A stretch of 64,000 nt of DNA. It comes from Vicugna pacos (taxonomy: Eukaryota; Chordata; Mammalia; Artiodactyla; Camelidae). A model generated the notes under the pieces. The model saw only the letters and a program-made list of their open reading frames with translations, was not told the origin of the DNA and ran no database searches. The DNA lies in assembly GCF_048564905.1 (NCBI RefSeq), contig NC_133002.1:57407183-57471182 (forward strand), in the 5' to 3' direction. Both the position numbers and the translations under genes were made by a program. Below, in pieces: positions 1 through 11,744 of this stretch; the stretch's first letter is position 1; every line of letters begins with the position of its first letter.

Positions 1-1205
1 GGTGCTCAGATGGTGAGAGCAGCATCGGGGGAGGGTCCCCAGCTCCACTGCGCCCCTCCTCCAATCCCTTCCGCATTTCGCTGCTGCCAGAGTTTTGTAC
101 CAAAACTGTCCCCACCTCATCCTCAGCATCGCCTGCTGTGAGCACTTAGACGTTTATCAGGACCTCTCCTACAGCCACTCCCCTGTGCCTCAGAATGATT
201 TAAAATGCCTAAGTTTGGCATTTAAGTCTTTTACAGTCAAGATCCAAGTTCTCTGCCCAGTGCCACTTCCTGCCCCGGCTCCCACTCCGTCCTGCTTCCC
301 ACCCCCACTTTCCTCTTCCCCTCACCCTGATGCGCCCCCCCAGGCAGCTGTGTCATTGCCCTTCTCCACCCCCTGCCAGTCTATCGCTCACCCTTCAACA
401 TTCAGCATTCAATCTTTGCAGCATCAGTCCCCTTCCCAACGGAACGGCTTCCTCTCTTGGCTCCACGCCCCTCTGCATGGACCTGAATGCTGCGCTGGTA
501 TTTTGTCATTCTTAGCAGTGTTTCTCTCTGTCTCTGTTCCAAAGAGCAGAGATCCCGTGTTTGTTTGTCTGTTTTCTCTCTATCCCACCCCCGCGTTTTG
601 CACAGTGTCTAGATCCTGGTCAGTATCGATAAAGTTTATGATTGTTTTTGAACAGAAGCTGGTCATTATGATCTGGGACATAATCATTTCAAGGCTAGGG
701 TTAACTATAATTTCCACACCAGTGGGAGACAAAGCATAAGGATGCTGAAATATAAGGATGCGATGGTAAAGGCTGGAAACAAATCCAAATGCCACCAATG
801 GGAGGTGGGGATAATAAATTACGGCCCATCCATAATAAATCACGGCTAAAAGGAAAAGACAAATCACTCATACGACAAGAAAGATGTCCCAGATATATTA
901 TGATCAGGTTAGAACAAGTTGCCAAACAAAGTATCTGTGATACCATGTCTGTAGTTTTTCTAAAGCAGGTGCACAGGGTAAAAAATCAGAAAATAACGTG
1001 TTCTGATTTTTTACCAGTGGTCAGTGTTGAGATTGGGCTTTGGGGGGGTGGGGGTGGATTTCACTTTCTAGATCACACATTTCTATTTTGTTAAAGCTTT
1101 ACAATATCATTAACTGATAAAGCAATAATTTTTTGAATTAAAAAGGAGGCGATTAGGAGACGGATTGCTAAAAACAGCAATTGATGTAAATTAAAATCTA
1201 ACGCA

Positions 1206-1325
1206 GGGGTGGGCATAGCTGAGTGGTAGAGCGCATGCTCGGCGCACACGAGGTCCTGGGGTCGATCCCCAGTACCCCCACTTAAAAAATAAATAAATAA
1301 ACCCACTTACCTTCCCCTCCCCCCC
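1206..1325 (+). repeat. Camelid tRNA-derived SINE (Vic-1 type)
   Basis: The copy begins GGGGTGGGCATAGCTGAGTG, corresponding to the A box of tRNA-Ala, and has a GTCGATCCCC B-box region and a CCACTT(AAAT)n tail. It is degraded relative to the copy at 5025-5140. It is a pol III retroposon, not a functional tRNA gene. Confidence 0.85.
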
Positions 1326-2476
1326 GACAGAGAAAAAAAGATCGAATGCAAGAATCAGCAGAGAGGGTCATTTTTTACCCCTTAAAAACATGACACAGCT
1401 ATAGTAGAAAGCAGAGGTTCAACACAGATTCTATTTGCCAACAATCACGAACAGCAGGGAAGAGATGCTGCTGCTTTGAAAAAGAAGTTTCATTAATGCC
1501 AGCTTCAGTCATTCATTCTGACAGCAAAGCACTCACAATGCGATGGGGGTTGTTTTTGAAAAAATAGGTGGGAGGCTTTTATAAACACACATTGTGATGG
1601 ATGGAGCTCTTCACTGGGTTTATGTGTGTTTGTTTCGAAGGAAGAGAGGGAGAGAAATGATAAGACCGCGGCGAGCTGGGAGCAGAGCTCCGGGGAACGG
1701 GGCTAATGGGTTTTAAAAGCACAAGCCGGTCTGAATGTCAAGTTTTTGTTTTTGTGAGTCTGAGATATAAGCTTTCTCCTTCGTGTCAGTCCCGCGGGAA
1801 GGTTTGCCTCGTGTGGAAAATTCCTGCGTGAACAGTCCTGTCTCAAAATCGAGACAATGTGGATCTCCACCCCTGGGCTGACCGCAATGACAGAATGACA
1901 CCTAAAATGAGGCAGCCATGGGGGTGCTCAGAGCAGAGGTGCCCGTGGGGCTGCGGGATGTGCAGTGGGGTCTGAGCCCGTCTCAGTTTGCACTTACGGG
2001 GCCAGGATGGCTTCTGGCGCCCCTGAAAATTCTTGCCAGCCCGAGCTCAGGAGAGTGATTTCTGGGGTACAGGTCTGAATGACAGGCCCCTGGTCATTCT
2101 TGTAATACTTTGCCTCGTTGGGAGAACAGGGGTCTCTTCTTCCACTTGCAAACACTTACTAAGCGCCTGCTGTATGCCAGTGACTGTGTCCCTCTCAGGG
2201 TTGTTGGGGGATCGGGTAGCCAAGCGGACGAGAGACTGTCCCCCGGAAGCTGGGACTTTCTGGCTGCGCCCCGTCCACTTTCTCTCCTTTCACAGAAGTG
2301 ACCCCAGTGGCTATTGGTGTCTGGAGGTGAAAACTTGGTGGGGTGACTTTTTTTTTATCCTTGACTAACTTCACCCCCTGCCCACATTTTTTCAGCTTTG
2401 AAGGTGGAGGGACCCCCATCCCATCTCTGCAGCACCCACCCTCCCCGAGACACAGATCAGCCTCGGTGGGTCTCAG

Positions 2477-2815
2477 CCTTCAAACGTGTGTGGGGTGTGT
2501 GTGTGAGGGAGACTTGTGTGAGCCTGTGCGCACGTGTGCTTAACTGTGTATGTGTGTGTTTGTGTGTGTGTGAATTTGCGTGAATGAGAAAGACTGTGTG
2601 TATGTGTGGGACCGTGTAAGTGTGTGTATCATTTTGCGTCTCCGCGAGTGAGTGTATGTGTTGTGCCTGTGTGTATGCACGTGTGTGTGGATGGATGAGT
2701 GTGACTATGTATGAGTGTGTGAGAATGTAGGTGTGAATGGGGGTGTGAGTCCCTGTGGGTGTCTGTATTCACCTCCATTGTGTGAATGTGTTGTGTGAGT
2801 GTGTGTAGCAGGGTG
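2477..2815 (+). repeat. Degenerate TG-rich microsatellite tract
   Basis: About 340 bp is dominated by TGTGTG, GTGAGTG and related units with many interruptions. No coding signal is seen. Confidence 0.8.
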
Positions 2816-3559
2816 TGATACCCTTCTTCTTGGCCTCCAGGTGAGCTGGATGTTGGGATAAAGACAGAGAACAGATGGGGGTCCTGGAACTCAAATGCAA
2901 AGCTGGAGCCCTAGAGGAGGTGCAGACTTTCTGCACCGTGGTCCTTTGGGAATTCTGAGCCACTTGGAGCCCCACTTAATAAACGTGGCCATCCCAGAGA
3001 AGCCGCTGCCCTCACAGCTGGTCTACGGGTGGCGTCACAAGGTTTCTGCATCATCAGTAAAACCAGCAATGGCAGTGGTACTTAGGGGGAAGGCCCACAG
3101 CCCTCATCTGCTTGTATCCATGTGAATAGTGGAGTCCTGTGTCATTAGCACTAAAAGGGCTCAGGGACCCCCACTCACACCAGAAGTCCAGGTCTTAGAA
3201 CAAGGAGGGACTGGCCGAGTCACGCGCCCCAGTCAGGACTGGAGCTCGGCTCTCTGATTCCTTGGCCGTGCTCTTTCCCGTGGTCCCTCAATGGACCATC
3301 TGTACGTGTCAGGTGGTCAGTCCCCAGACCTGGAGAGAAGGCTGTGTGACCCACACACACTGCACACATGGTGCGAACTCCCACACTGTCCCCTTGTGTC
3401 CTCTAAGTGTGGGCAGTGGTTTTCCACAGAAGAGAAGCCCCTCCCGTCGCCCACTTAGGTCCCTGAGCAATTTCCTCTTCAAAAGTCTCAGTTCCAGGGC
3501 ATGATGTCCTGGGTCCTTCATAATCCTGGCTTTCGCGTTCCCAGCCTCACTTCCAACCA

Positions 3560-3810
3560 GTCACCCCAAAGCTCTTTGCAAACGGAGCGGTCCCTCTGCA
3601 CAAACCCACTGTCCTTTCTCAAGCTGCTGACCCTTGGCCATGCGGTTCCCTCTCTTGGGAATGCTTTTCCCGCTTGGCTCTTTTTTAAATTTTTTCCCTG
3701 CTCCTCTTTGAATGATCAGTCCTAGTTCTCTTTTCCCTTCATGTCCTCAGAGCCTGATGCATGCCTGGCATAAAGAGGCCCCCAGCACGCTTTTGCTGAA
3801 TAAATGAACG
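3560..3810 (+). repeat. L2 LINE relic
   Basis: The sequence follows the L2 3' end pattern: TTGGCCATGCGGTTCCCTCT, a Cys/Phe-type pyrimidine-rich middle, then GCATGCCTGGCATAAAGAGG and TGAATAAATGAA at the end. It is old and diverged. Confidence 0.5.
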
Positions 3811-3914
3811 AAGCTGCCTCCCATTTCCCCCGTGTGACACCTCTCTCAGTACCGAGCCGGACACCCCGTCACCCCCGACCCCCACCCTAGCCCTGCCCCA
3901 ACCACCGCACTCAC

Positions 3915-3954
3915 CTGGGAGGCTGAGAAGGAGCAGAGCGGGGGGCAGCCACAT
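3915..3954 (-). CDS. CD300LB: CD300LB-like receptor, exon 1 only (signal peptide); gene continues off the left edge
   Basis: On the minus strand an ATG at 3954 opens a 40-nt coding exon that reads MWLPPALLLLSLP and ends in phase 1 at a consensus donor (CCAG|GTGAGT, donor at 3914). From memory, human CD300LB begins MWLPPALLLLSLSG, so the match is nearly exact. Position supports the call, because LB flanks CD300C in the human cluster. No Ig V exon lies between 1 and 3914, so the V, stalk and membrane exons must be beyond position 1 and intron 1 exceeds 3.9 kb. The protein would be an activating myeloid receptor. A TATAAAAGGAAGTGA motif lies about 140 bp upstream. A lone duplicated signal exon cannot be excluded from this window. 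Confidence 0.72.
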
Positions 3955-4090
3955 GGTGCTGCCTCCCAGGCTCCTCGCCCCTCTGACCCGTGCCCACAAG
4001 TCACACTTGGATCCCGGCTGGACGCTCAAAGTTCTGTCTGAGCACAGGTTTGTACCCTCGGCTTGTCCAGACTCGCTTTTGAGCTTCTTA

Positions 4091-4110
4091 CTCATTCACT
4101 TCCTTTTATA
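4091..4110 (-). promoter_or_regulatory. TATA-like plus ETS/PU.1-like motif upstream of the LB-like exon 1
   Basis: Read on the minus strand, this is TATAAAAGGAAGTGAATGAG. It lies about 140 bp upstream of the ATG at 3954. GGAAGTGA is an ETS-type core of the kind PU.1 uses in myeloid genes. The same GGAAGTGAATCA core occurs about 125 bp upstream of the LD-like start codon and of its inverted copy. Promoter function is inferred from position and motif. Confidence 0.45.
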
Positions 4111-4459
4111 CAGTGAGTATTTCCTGCTTTTAATTATTCAGCAAAAGGAGGGTTGTTTTTTGGCAGGGCTGGGTCATAGGGCATGAGATTTTGCACTAGG
4201 TAAGAAAGAGGAAGCAAAGAGGCTGTGATGGGGAGGGGGGCGGAGATGTGTCCACAGAAGGGTCAGAGGAGGGGGGATCTGGCCTGTCAGGCCTTTGGTC
4301 CCCGGGGTACAACAGTCTGGGTGCCAATTCCAGAAATGGTTCTCCAAGACAATAACGGGTCCCAGCATCAAAGAACCACCCCCAACTCAGGGGTCAGGTG
4401 AACATGCTTGGACACCCGGCGATGCATTTGTTCAAAGGCACTTGTTACAGCCAAGTGCA

Positions 4460-4665
4460 CGAAGTGCAGGCTGTGAGATGACACAGACCGCAGCTCCACA
4501 AGCACCTCTTATAAGCTGTGTGACAGTGGACAACTTAGCCTTTCTAAGCCTCAGTGTTTGTATCTGTAAATTGGACTAATAAGAATTGTTAAGGGAATTA
4601 AATGAGAAAATGTACGTGAAGTTCTAAGGACAGAAAGGGTTAGCACTCTAATAACCAGGGTTATT
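4460..4665 (+). repeat. MIR SINE relic
   Basis: The diagnostic MIR core is visible: AGCTGTGTGACAGTGGACAA, then CTCAGTGTTTGTATCTGTAA and the AAGGGAATTAAATGAG segment. The copy is diverged and lies upstream of the LB-like exon. Confidence 0.6.
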
Positions 4666-5024
4666 ATTAACAACCTGGGCAAGACTTCAGACACTAGATG
4701 AAGAGGAGGATAAATTAAGGCCAGGACAGGGGGCTGAGAGGAGGCTGGCGGACTGGCTTTCCTCACTAGTAATAGGACAGATTCTAACCTTAACCTGATA
4801 AAATTTAATTCCGATTGCTATAGATACAACCCAGTAGCTAAAACTGTTCTTAAAGAACAGTTTTGGGAGGCAGGTAAAGATATTTTGTCCCAGGTGTCCA
4901 GAGCCAACTGTGGAGGGAGGAGCTCTCTTGTAGGCTGGTGACGCAGGACACATTCAGAAGGGCTGGAGAAGTAAGAGGTCTTGGTCATGCACCAGGGCCC
5001 TGGGGGCACCAAGAAAGTCTTGGG

Positions 5025-5140
5025 AAGGGGAGAGGGTATAGCTCAGTGGTAGAGTGTGTGCTTAGCATGCACGAGGTCCTGGGTTCAATCCCCAGGACCT
5101 CCATTAAAAATAAATAAATAAACCTAATTACCCCTCTTCC
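5025..5140 (+). repeat. Camelid tRNA-derived SINE (Vic-1 type), well preserved
   Basis: The head GGGTATAGCTCAGTGGTAGA is followed by TGCTTAGCATGCACGAGGTC and GGTTCAATCCCC, which together resemble tRNA-Ala(AGC). A CCATTAAAAATAAATAAATA tail and CCTAATTACC end complete the element. It is the best-preserved of the seven copies and the strongest sign of camelid origin. Confidence 0.9.
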
Positions 5141-5734
5141 ATAATACATGTATATAATTCATCACAGTAATGTAATAAAGGAGAAAAATCATACAGTTAT
5201 AAATAAATATAATGCATGCAAAGCATTAAAGAAAAATCCATTATGATTCATGACAAGCTAGGAACAGAAGGGTTTCATGAGTAAATGTTCTGCAAACACT
5301 GAAACCAACGGTGAATCATAAAAAGACTTCCCTTAAAAAGCAGGAGGAGAATAAGAGTGTTGAAAGTCATTACTTCATTCAACACTGATTAAGTTATGGC
5401 ACAAACAAACAAACAAAAGAAACAAAAGATATGAGAGTTGGAAAGGAAGAAACAAAATTCTAACTAATTATAGATGAATTGATTGTCTACATATAAAACT
5501 GAAAAGAATGGGTCCAATTTTTAGCAGGATTGCTAGATAGATACATGATCCCTGTGATAGATACATGATCCGTGTCCAAATGTCACTCATGCAAAGTGTG
5601 GCTTCAAAATTTAATGAAAAAGATACCATTTTTAATAACAATAACTACATAAGAGATTTATAATTAAAGTTAGCAAATATGCGAACAAGCTCTAAGGAGA
5701 AAATAATATGATGTTATTAAAAGACATCACAAAT

Positions 5735-5940
5735 TGCCATATTTTTTAAATTTTTAAAAAATTGTGGTTAGATGCATATAACATAAAATTTACCATCTCA
5801 ACTGTTTTGAGTGTACAGTTTAGTGCTATTAAATACCTGCATAATGTTGTGTAGTCATCACTGCCATCCATCTCTGTAACTCTTTTCATCTTGTACAACT
5901 GAAACCCTGCACCCATTAAACTATGACCCCCTCATTCAGA
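5735..5940 (-). repeat. L1 3'-region relic
   Basis: The phrases ACATAAAATTTACCATCTCA, AGTGTACAGTTTAGTG and GAAACCCTGCACCCATTAAA are typical of old L1M-class 3' untranslated regions in antisense. The surrounding 5.2-5.7 kb is AT-rich with no gene. Confidence 0.55.
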
Positions 5941-6045
5941 GTTAGAGGAGGAGCTTAGGGCTTCAGAAGTATTCATGATGTTTATGACTTAAGCAGCAAG
6001 GTGAGCACTCAAGTGTTGAAGAGTATGCCTGGTTGAAAGAGTACA

Positions 6046-6051
6046 TTTATT
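6046..6051 (-). terminator. Likely polyadenylation signal of CD300C-like copy A
   Basis: TTTATT on the plus strand gives AATAAA on the minus strand, about 105 nt past the stop codon at 6156. Spacing is plausible for a short 3' UTR. Confidence 0.5.
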
Positions 6052-6155
6052 AGGTATATTCTATTGTTTGCATGAGACGTTGCAGGAAAAAATTGTTTCC
6101 CAAAAGTTTATGGAGTATTCTGAGAGACACACAACAGGGGTGCTGGATTTATTGG

Positions 6156-9088
6156 TCAGAGGTCATTACCATCCACCAGAGCAGGCTGTGGTCCTGGGTC
6201 GGGATGGATGGGCAAGAGATGTTGCTGGTTCCCAGAGCTCCTCTGAGGCCTGTTGACCCAGAGGACAGCACCGAGCATGCCCAGGAGCAGGGGCACCTTC
6301 AGGAAGACCAGGAGCAGGAAGTGGACGCTGCCCAGCAGGGACCTGTGGGAGACACGGTGACAGACAGTGAGTGGCATCCTCAGAGGGTGGCCCTGGTGCC
6401 CCTGACTTTCCCCTACCCCAGTGCCCAGGTCCTGAGGCCATGACAATGCACATAAAGATCACCCCTGGGCAGGCAGCCCCACCCTGTGTGCCTCTGCCCC
6501 TTTCTCTCTGCTTAATAATTGCCCTTGAGAATTAGGACTGTGGACATAGGCAGGGCATGGCCACTGGATAGATGCAAGGGAGACCCATCCAGACGGGACC
6601 TGGACAGGAGGATTTCTTCATAAACCTCCACATTCGGGAGGTACCCTATCTCGGGTACAGGAATCAATAATAGACTTATTTGTCTGATGTGTGCTCGCCT
6701 ATAAATAGCAGTTCCCTTTAAGGAAGGAACTGTTTGTTTTACTCACAGGGAGAAACTGGTACTGCCTTGGTACCTCCAAAGGTCCGTAGTAGTTGATGGG
6801 ATAAATGAATGACCTCCCTCAGCTCCATCCTCCCTCAAGAGCCTGGATTCTTCAACAGGATGACACTTTGACCGGGGCTTGGGAAAGGCAGGGGTCCTGC
6901 AGGTTCCTTTTGTAGAATATTTGTACTCACTTTTCCCTCTGCCTGGACCCTTTTTTCCTGCACATACATGAACGCCAGGCTCCCCAAATCCTGCAGATCT
7001 CCACTCAAATGATGATCAGCGAGGCTTTCCTGATTATCGTGTATTAAACAGCAAACCCAGTCACCTTCCCACACAGGCTCTCGCCAAACCTAAGTGATGA
7101 CTGTCTCTCCATCACAAATTGCCATATTTATATACTAACTACGTATTGATTTGTTCATGGTGTAAATCCCCCCTTAGATCACAACTTCCGTCAGAGGAGG
7201 TTCCTGCCCGGGTGGTTCGCAACTGTGTCCACTGAAGAGCGCCAGGCACTTAGTAGGATCTTCACAACTAGGTGTGGAATTAAATGAGGGACCTAGAGAC
7301 AGGCGACCCAAGTCCCTCTACCCTGCCTGCTGACCTTGCAGAGTAGTCACCCAGGTACCGAAACCCTGGGATGCGGGCCCCTTACCGAGAGTGTTGACCA
7401 GGATCGGGGGTCTCCTGCCCAGACACGGTGCTCCAGGTGGGTGCTAGCAGGGTCGTGGGAGAATCTGGGGTGCTTGTGGACCTCTCGGGGCTGGCGGCTA
7501 AGGGAGAAGTACGAGTCAGGCCCAGTGTCCTCCCCCTGGGTCCCCGCTCTACATCACTGGTGTGGCTCTGCTCACACAGGCAAGGTCACTCAGGTCATCT
7601 GGAAAGACGTGCTGTGTTCGGCATCCCCCTGTGGTTGCACCCAGGCCTGACCTGCACCTTGGGCGCCTCCTCAGCCCCTCTCCAGGTGCACCCTGGCCAG
7701 GTGGGCACTTTGAGATGCAGAGAAAGAGAGGGGGCAGGGTCAGCCCGTCAGCCCGGCGGGGCAAGGTGAAGTCCCCCAGAGGGACAGAGAAAGCCCAGCG
7801 CAGGGGTCTGGGCTCCTTTTGTGCTTTCCTCAGGGTTACAACAGAAGGCCTCAAAACCACAGGAGGCCCTTCTGTTTCTGGAAGGATCACTGGTGACCTT
7901 GGGGCCAGCACAAGAGCAGGACATACGCTAGGAGCTGGGGACGGGGCTGGCGAGGTCAGCGCAGGGCGTGGACTCTCAAGCAGGCACCACTCAGGGCACA
8001 GAGTGAGGGCGCATCTCACGTCCTTGGGGCCCCAGGGTCCGGGCTGGCCTGTGTGGGGCGGGGTCGTGTGAGAGTGAGACCAGCGATGCCGTCATGGTCG
8101 GGTTCCCTGCAGGCAGGACCTAGCACAGGTCCAGAAAGAGACACGGGGTCCCCTTCAGAGTGGACGTGGCCCTTGCAGGACAGCAGGCAGTGTAGGTGCC
8201 CAAGTGCGGGACACTCTCCGCTGTGGGCCAGGAAGTTGCCAGCCTCACCTATGTCGGGGGGAGCCCCAGGGCAGGCCCCACACGGGGACAGAGATATACA
8301 CATGGGCAGGCGCACACACAGACTCCGTGTCCCGAGCCACTGCCCAACCCCCTCCTCGCATCCTTGTCCAGCCTTTCTGTCCCACTTCTTCTCTGAGGGT
8401 CAAGGTGTGACCGGCCCTGGTGCTGGTGCCGGGGGGGCAGTGGGGGAGCTCACCTGGGAACACAGACACCTCAACCTCATAGGTGAGGTCAAGTGAAAAT
8501 GGTATATCGATCCCACAACAGTATGTTCCCGCATCGTCCATTCTAAGGCTCTCCAAGGTCACTGTGAAGGTGAGGTTTGCAGGATGGTCCCTGATGGACA
8601 CGCGGTCATTCCTTACTTCTCTCTCTGACTCTGTGGTCTCCACCATCCTTCTCGGTAACAAACATGGGAATTTGTACCAGTATTTGTTATGATCTATGAA
8701 TTCCTTCTTATATCGACACTGCACGCTCAGCGATCCCCCGACGACGCCCGTCATCCTGCGGGGGCCTCTCAGGGACCAGCAGCCTGGAAAACACAGCGAG
8801 TCCGGCTCCTCATCAGGTGGACCTGGGTCAGAGACGCCCTGGGGGTCACCCCCCGAAGTTCCCCATCTCACATCAGTCACCCCCAACAGCCAGACCACAC
8901 CTGGGGTGTCCTCCCCTTCCACACCTGGAAGCTTCTCTGCCTGCCCTCCCTCCCTCCTGTTGCGCTGCTGCTCACTCACCTCCACCCCCGCCCCTTCCTC
9001 TCCCCCAAGAAGGGCTGAGCCCCTCACCTGGGACGTGGAGAAGTAGCAGAGCTGAAGGCAGCCACAGGGCCCCATCCCTCGGGGTCAT
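6156..9088 (-). CDS. CD300C: CD300C-like activating receptor, copy A (4 exons, 229 aa, intact)
   Basis: The coding exons on the minus strand are 9028-9088 (signal peptide, [20 protein letters not shown]), 8454-8783 (Ig V), 7386-7497 (stalk) and 6156-6342 (membrane and tail). All borders are GT-AG, the phases are 1-1-2, and the 690 nt stay open. The V domain (residues 21-130) has [30 protein letters not shown] and a final VEVSVFP, close to human CD300C. The stalk (131-168) is rich in Ser, Thr and Pro. The membrane segment spans about 174-197 with Lys183, which in this family pairs with DAP12 or FcR-gamma. The tail has no tyrosine, so no ITIM. Two oddities: the WC of the CC' loop is WY, and YWCG near the second canonical cysteine is YCCG. 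The human protein is 224 aa. The gene is a tandem paralogue of copy B. Confidence 0.86.
6930..7290 (+). repeat. L2 LINE relic in copy A intron 3
   Basis: An L2-like 3' segment shows CTCAAATGATGATCAGCGAG, GCTTTCCTGATTAT, then CTTCCGTCAGAGGAGG-type text and GCGCCAGGCACTTAGTAGG. It is old and lies between the membrane and stalk exons. Confidence 0.5.
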
Positions 9089-10419
9089 TCCTCCAGCACA
9101 GATGTCACCTGCAGCAGCGCCAGACCCTGGGCAGGGACAAAATGGACCCTCCTCAGAGGACTCACTCCAGTCCTCACTTCTGCTTTTCTGGGCCTCTCTG
9201 CTTCCTTGTCCAGCCCTGTCTTATGTCTTCACAATCTTCCACAGTGACTGGAGCTGATCAGGGTGCAGGAGGCGTGGGGAGAGAGGCAGCCCGGCTGGTC
9301 CCGGGACCCGGTGCCCTGGGCTTCTCTCAATCCAGTGGCTGGACAGGTCCAGGGTCCCTCGGTCGGGGATGCTGCCCCCTCCTCACAGCTCCCAGCAGCT
9401 CCTCTCTCTCTCACATGCAGCCCCTCACAGCAGGGCCAAGATGGGTTCCTCCTGGGTGGGGCCTCCCCGCCTCTGTGATGCATCATTTCCTTGTGATCAG
9501 GATAGACAGTCCCATCCATCCTCTCTGGCCTTGGTGGAGACCACAGAGGGGCTGTGTCCCCCAACCTGCAGCTCCAGGCACCCACAGAGCTCTGCCCCTG
9601 TGAGACCCTCAGCTCCTCTTCCGGCCACACACGTTGGCACAGTGATGCCGGACAACTTCAAAGGTCTCGTCTTGGTTCTGGGTTCCCAACCCAGGTACCA
9701 ATCCTTCAGGCTGTGGCTTCTTTCCTCTTGTGCACCTTGCTTCCCAGACTTAGATACATAGTAGCAGTGACCAGCCTTCTAAGACCCCTAATTCATTCTT
9801 GTCCTCTTGCCAAACTCTACTCCCTTTTGAGAATCAGGGAAGAAAACTGTGAACGGGTAAGACTTCAGAGGTGGAAGATATGAGTGGGAAGGATGGGAAG
9901 TTGGGGGCCTCGGGGGCTGAGGCTGAGCCTCCCTCGACTCACTGGCACAGAGAAGGCGGTTTTACAAGAGACCCCAAAGGCACCGAGTGCTGGTGCCCCT
10001 CTCGGATCTCCAGTGACAACCAGGAGCCTCTTCAAGGTGCAGAGCTGGGATCGGACCTGCCTAGCAGATGGGAGGCAGGACTGTCCTCACTCAGTGTCTT
10101 GTTCGCACAATGTGTTGGTTCTTGTTGTCATATTTCCCTTGGAAGTGGAATGGGGTAATGAGGGCCTGCTCTCCTTCCCTCCGGTAGGCTGTTGTTACAG
10201 CGTCTCAAGCTTGTCGTGCACAAATCAGGTTGCTTGCTTCCTCCAATTCAGATCTCCTACCCTCCCCACTTCCTGTCTGGGGCAGCAGCACCTGCAGCCC
10301 AGTGCGCAGCGCTGAGGAATGCAGTGGAGGCAGCTGGCTCTGCTTGACCCCTTCTGTGGCTCCCGCTCATCACAGGTGAAGCCCCGTGTTCTGACTGTCT
10401 CCACACAGCTCATGGTGGT

Positions 10420-10775
10420 CCCCAGACACCCAGCACTTGCCTCAACATCCCGACTCCAGATCCACCCCCGTGCTGCCGCCCTCCCAACTTCCAGACCTGC
10501 CCGGGCCCTGGAACTCCTCCTCCTCTGCCTGACTCAGCCAATGGGCTTAACTGGACACCTTCCTCAACCCTCCCACATTAGGCTGGCTCCCTTTTGATGG
10601 TTCCTCTTGGCCCATCTGACACTTCCCTCTTGGCTTTCATCAGACCTGTGATTTGGGGTTCCATGTCTATCTCCATGTGGACAGTGGCCCATGAGTGGAG
10701 GGGCCACATCATGCTTCCTGCCTGGTGTCCTTCCTGGACGTGCTGGTCGCAATTCAACAACTAGGCTGTTGAATG
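10420..10775 (+). repeat. L2 LINE relic
   Basis: Pyrimidine-rich text is followed by CATGTGGACAGTGGCCCATGAGT-like sequence and ends CTAGGCTGTTGAATGAATGA, the usual L2 3' terminus. Confidence 0.5.
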
Positions 10776-11148
10776 AATGAGTGACTCAGTCATTCCCTCA
10801 GCTTTCACCTGCTTTCAGAAGACTGAGTTATCCAACACTGCTGCTCCTTTTCCTCCTCAAGCTGGGGAATAGGACATGTAATGATTCTTGAAGCCCATGG
10901 TGCCACCTGACCGATGGAGGTATCAGCTCTCTGGTCTTCCTGGATCCAGGTCTAAAATGCTCCCGTGGCAGGACATTTGCACCTGCCCTTTCCTTTGCCT
11001 GAGGATTCTTCCTCCAGGTGCCAACAGGTGCTCCAGGTGCCTCCAGGTGCTCCATTATTTTCTTCTGAACCTTGCTTAAATATCACCCTATTCTTGGGCC
11101 TGATAAGAGTCACCTCTTACTACTGTACCAATAACATCCCATCTTATT

Positions 11149-11271
11149 TTTGTAGGGTGGGGAGGTAATTTCTTATTTATTTGTTTTAATGGAGGTACCA
11201 GGGGATTGAACCCAGGACCTCATGCATACTAAGCACATGCTCTACCACTGAGCTATACCCTCCCCCCACCA
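11149..11271 (-). repeat. Camelid tRNA-derived SINE (Vic-1 type)
   Basis: The plus strand reads TTATTTATTTG, then GGATTGAACCCAGGACCTCA and CTACCACTGAGCTATACCCT, the reverse complement of the tRNA-like head and tail seen at 5025-5140. Confidence 0.88.
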
Positions 11272-11744
11272 ATAATACCCTATCTTATTTTATGTTACTC
11301 CAAGATACTCTTCAACTTGGACTTGTACATTTCCGCATGCTGGCACATGTGGATCTGGAGTCGGGATGTTGAGGCGAGCGCTGGGACTCTGGGGACTGCC
11401 ATGAGCTGTGTGAAGACAGTCAGAACACAGGGCTTCATCTATTAATTACCTCAGCCCACCAGCTGGCATGTGAGCTCCATAAAACTGAGCTCTTTCTCCT
11501 GTTTATTCATTGTTGGAACTCAACCCTTGAAAAGGAGATATGCAAATATATATGTAACATATATATGTATATACTTAAAGATGCTTATTGCAAATGATTC
11601 ATCCAGTAAAAAAAAAAATTGGAGGCAAAATGAATGCTCGTCAATTAGAAAATGGTGGCCTACGGTATGGTATATTTCACTGCCTGCTACTTTGGTCATC
11701 TCTCAACATACTTGCTGGATGAAAAAGTAGGTGCAATTACCCAG

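Larger units (their letters stand above)
1..3914. other. Left-edge non-coding stretch, probably intron 1 of the LB-like gene
   Basis: No exon is recognisable on either strand. The longest open frame (95-739, plus) has no family resemblance and lies in pyrimidine-rich sequence. The stretch holds an L1/HAL1-like scrap near 760-960, a camelid SINE, a TG-rich tract and an L2 relic. Confidence 0.5.

Noticed and set aside
95-739. 214-codon open frame near the left edge
   Set aside because: Composition is driven by pyrimidine-rich DNA (Pro, Ser, Leu), with no domain, no splice context and no family match.
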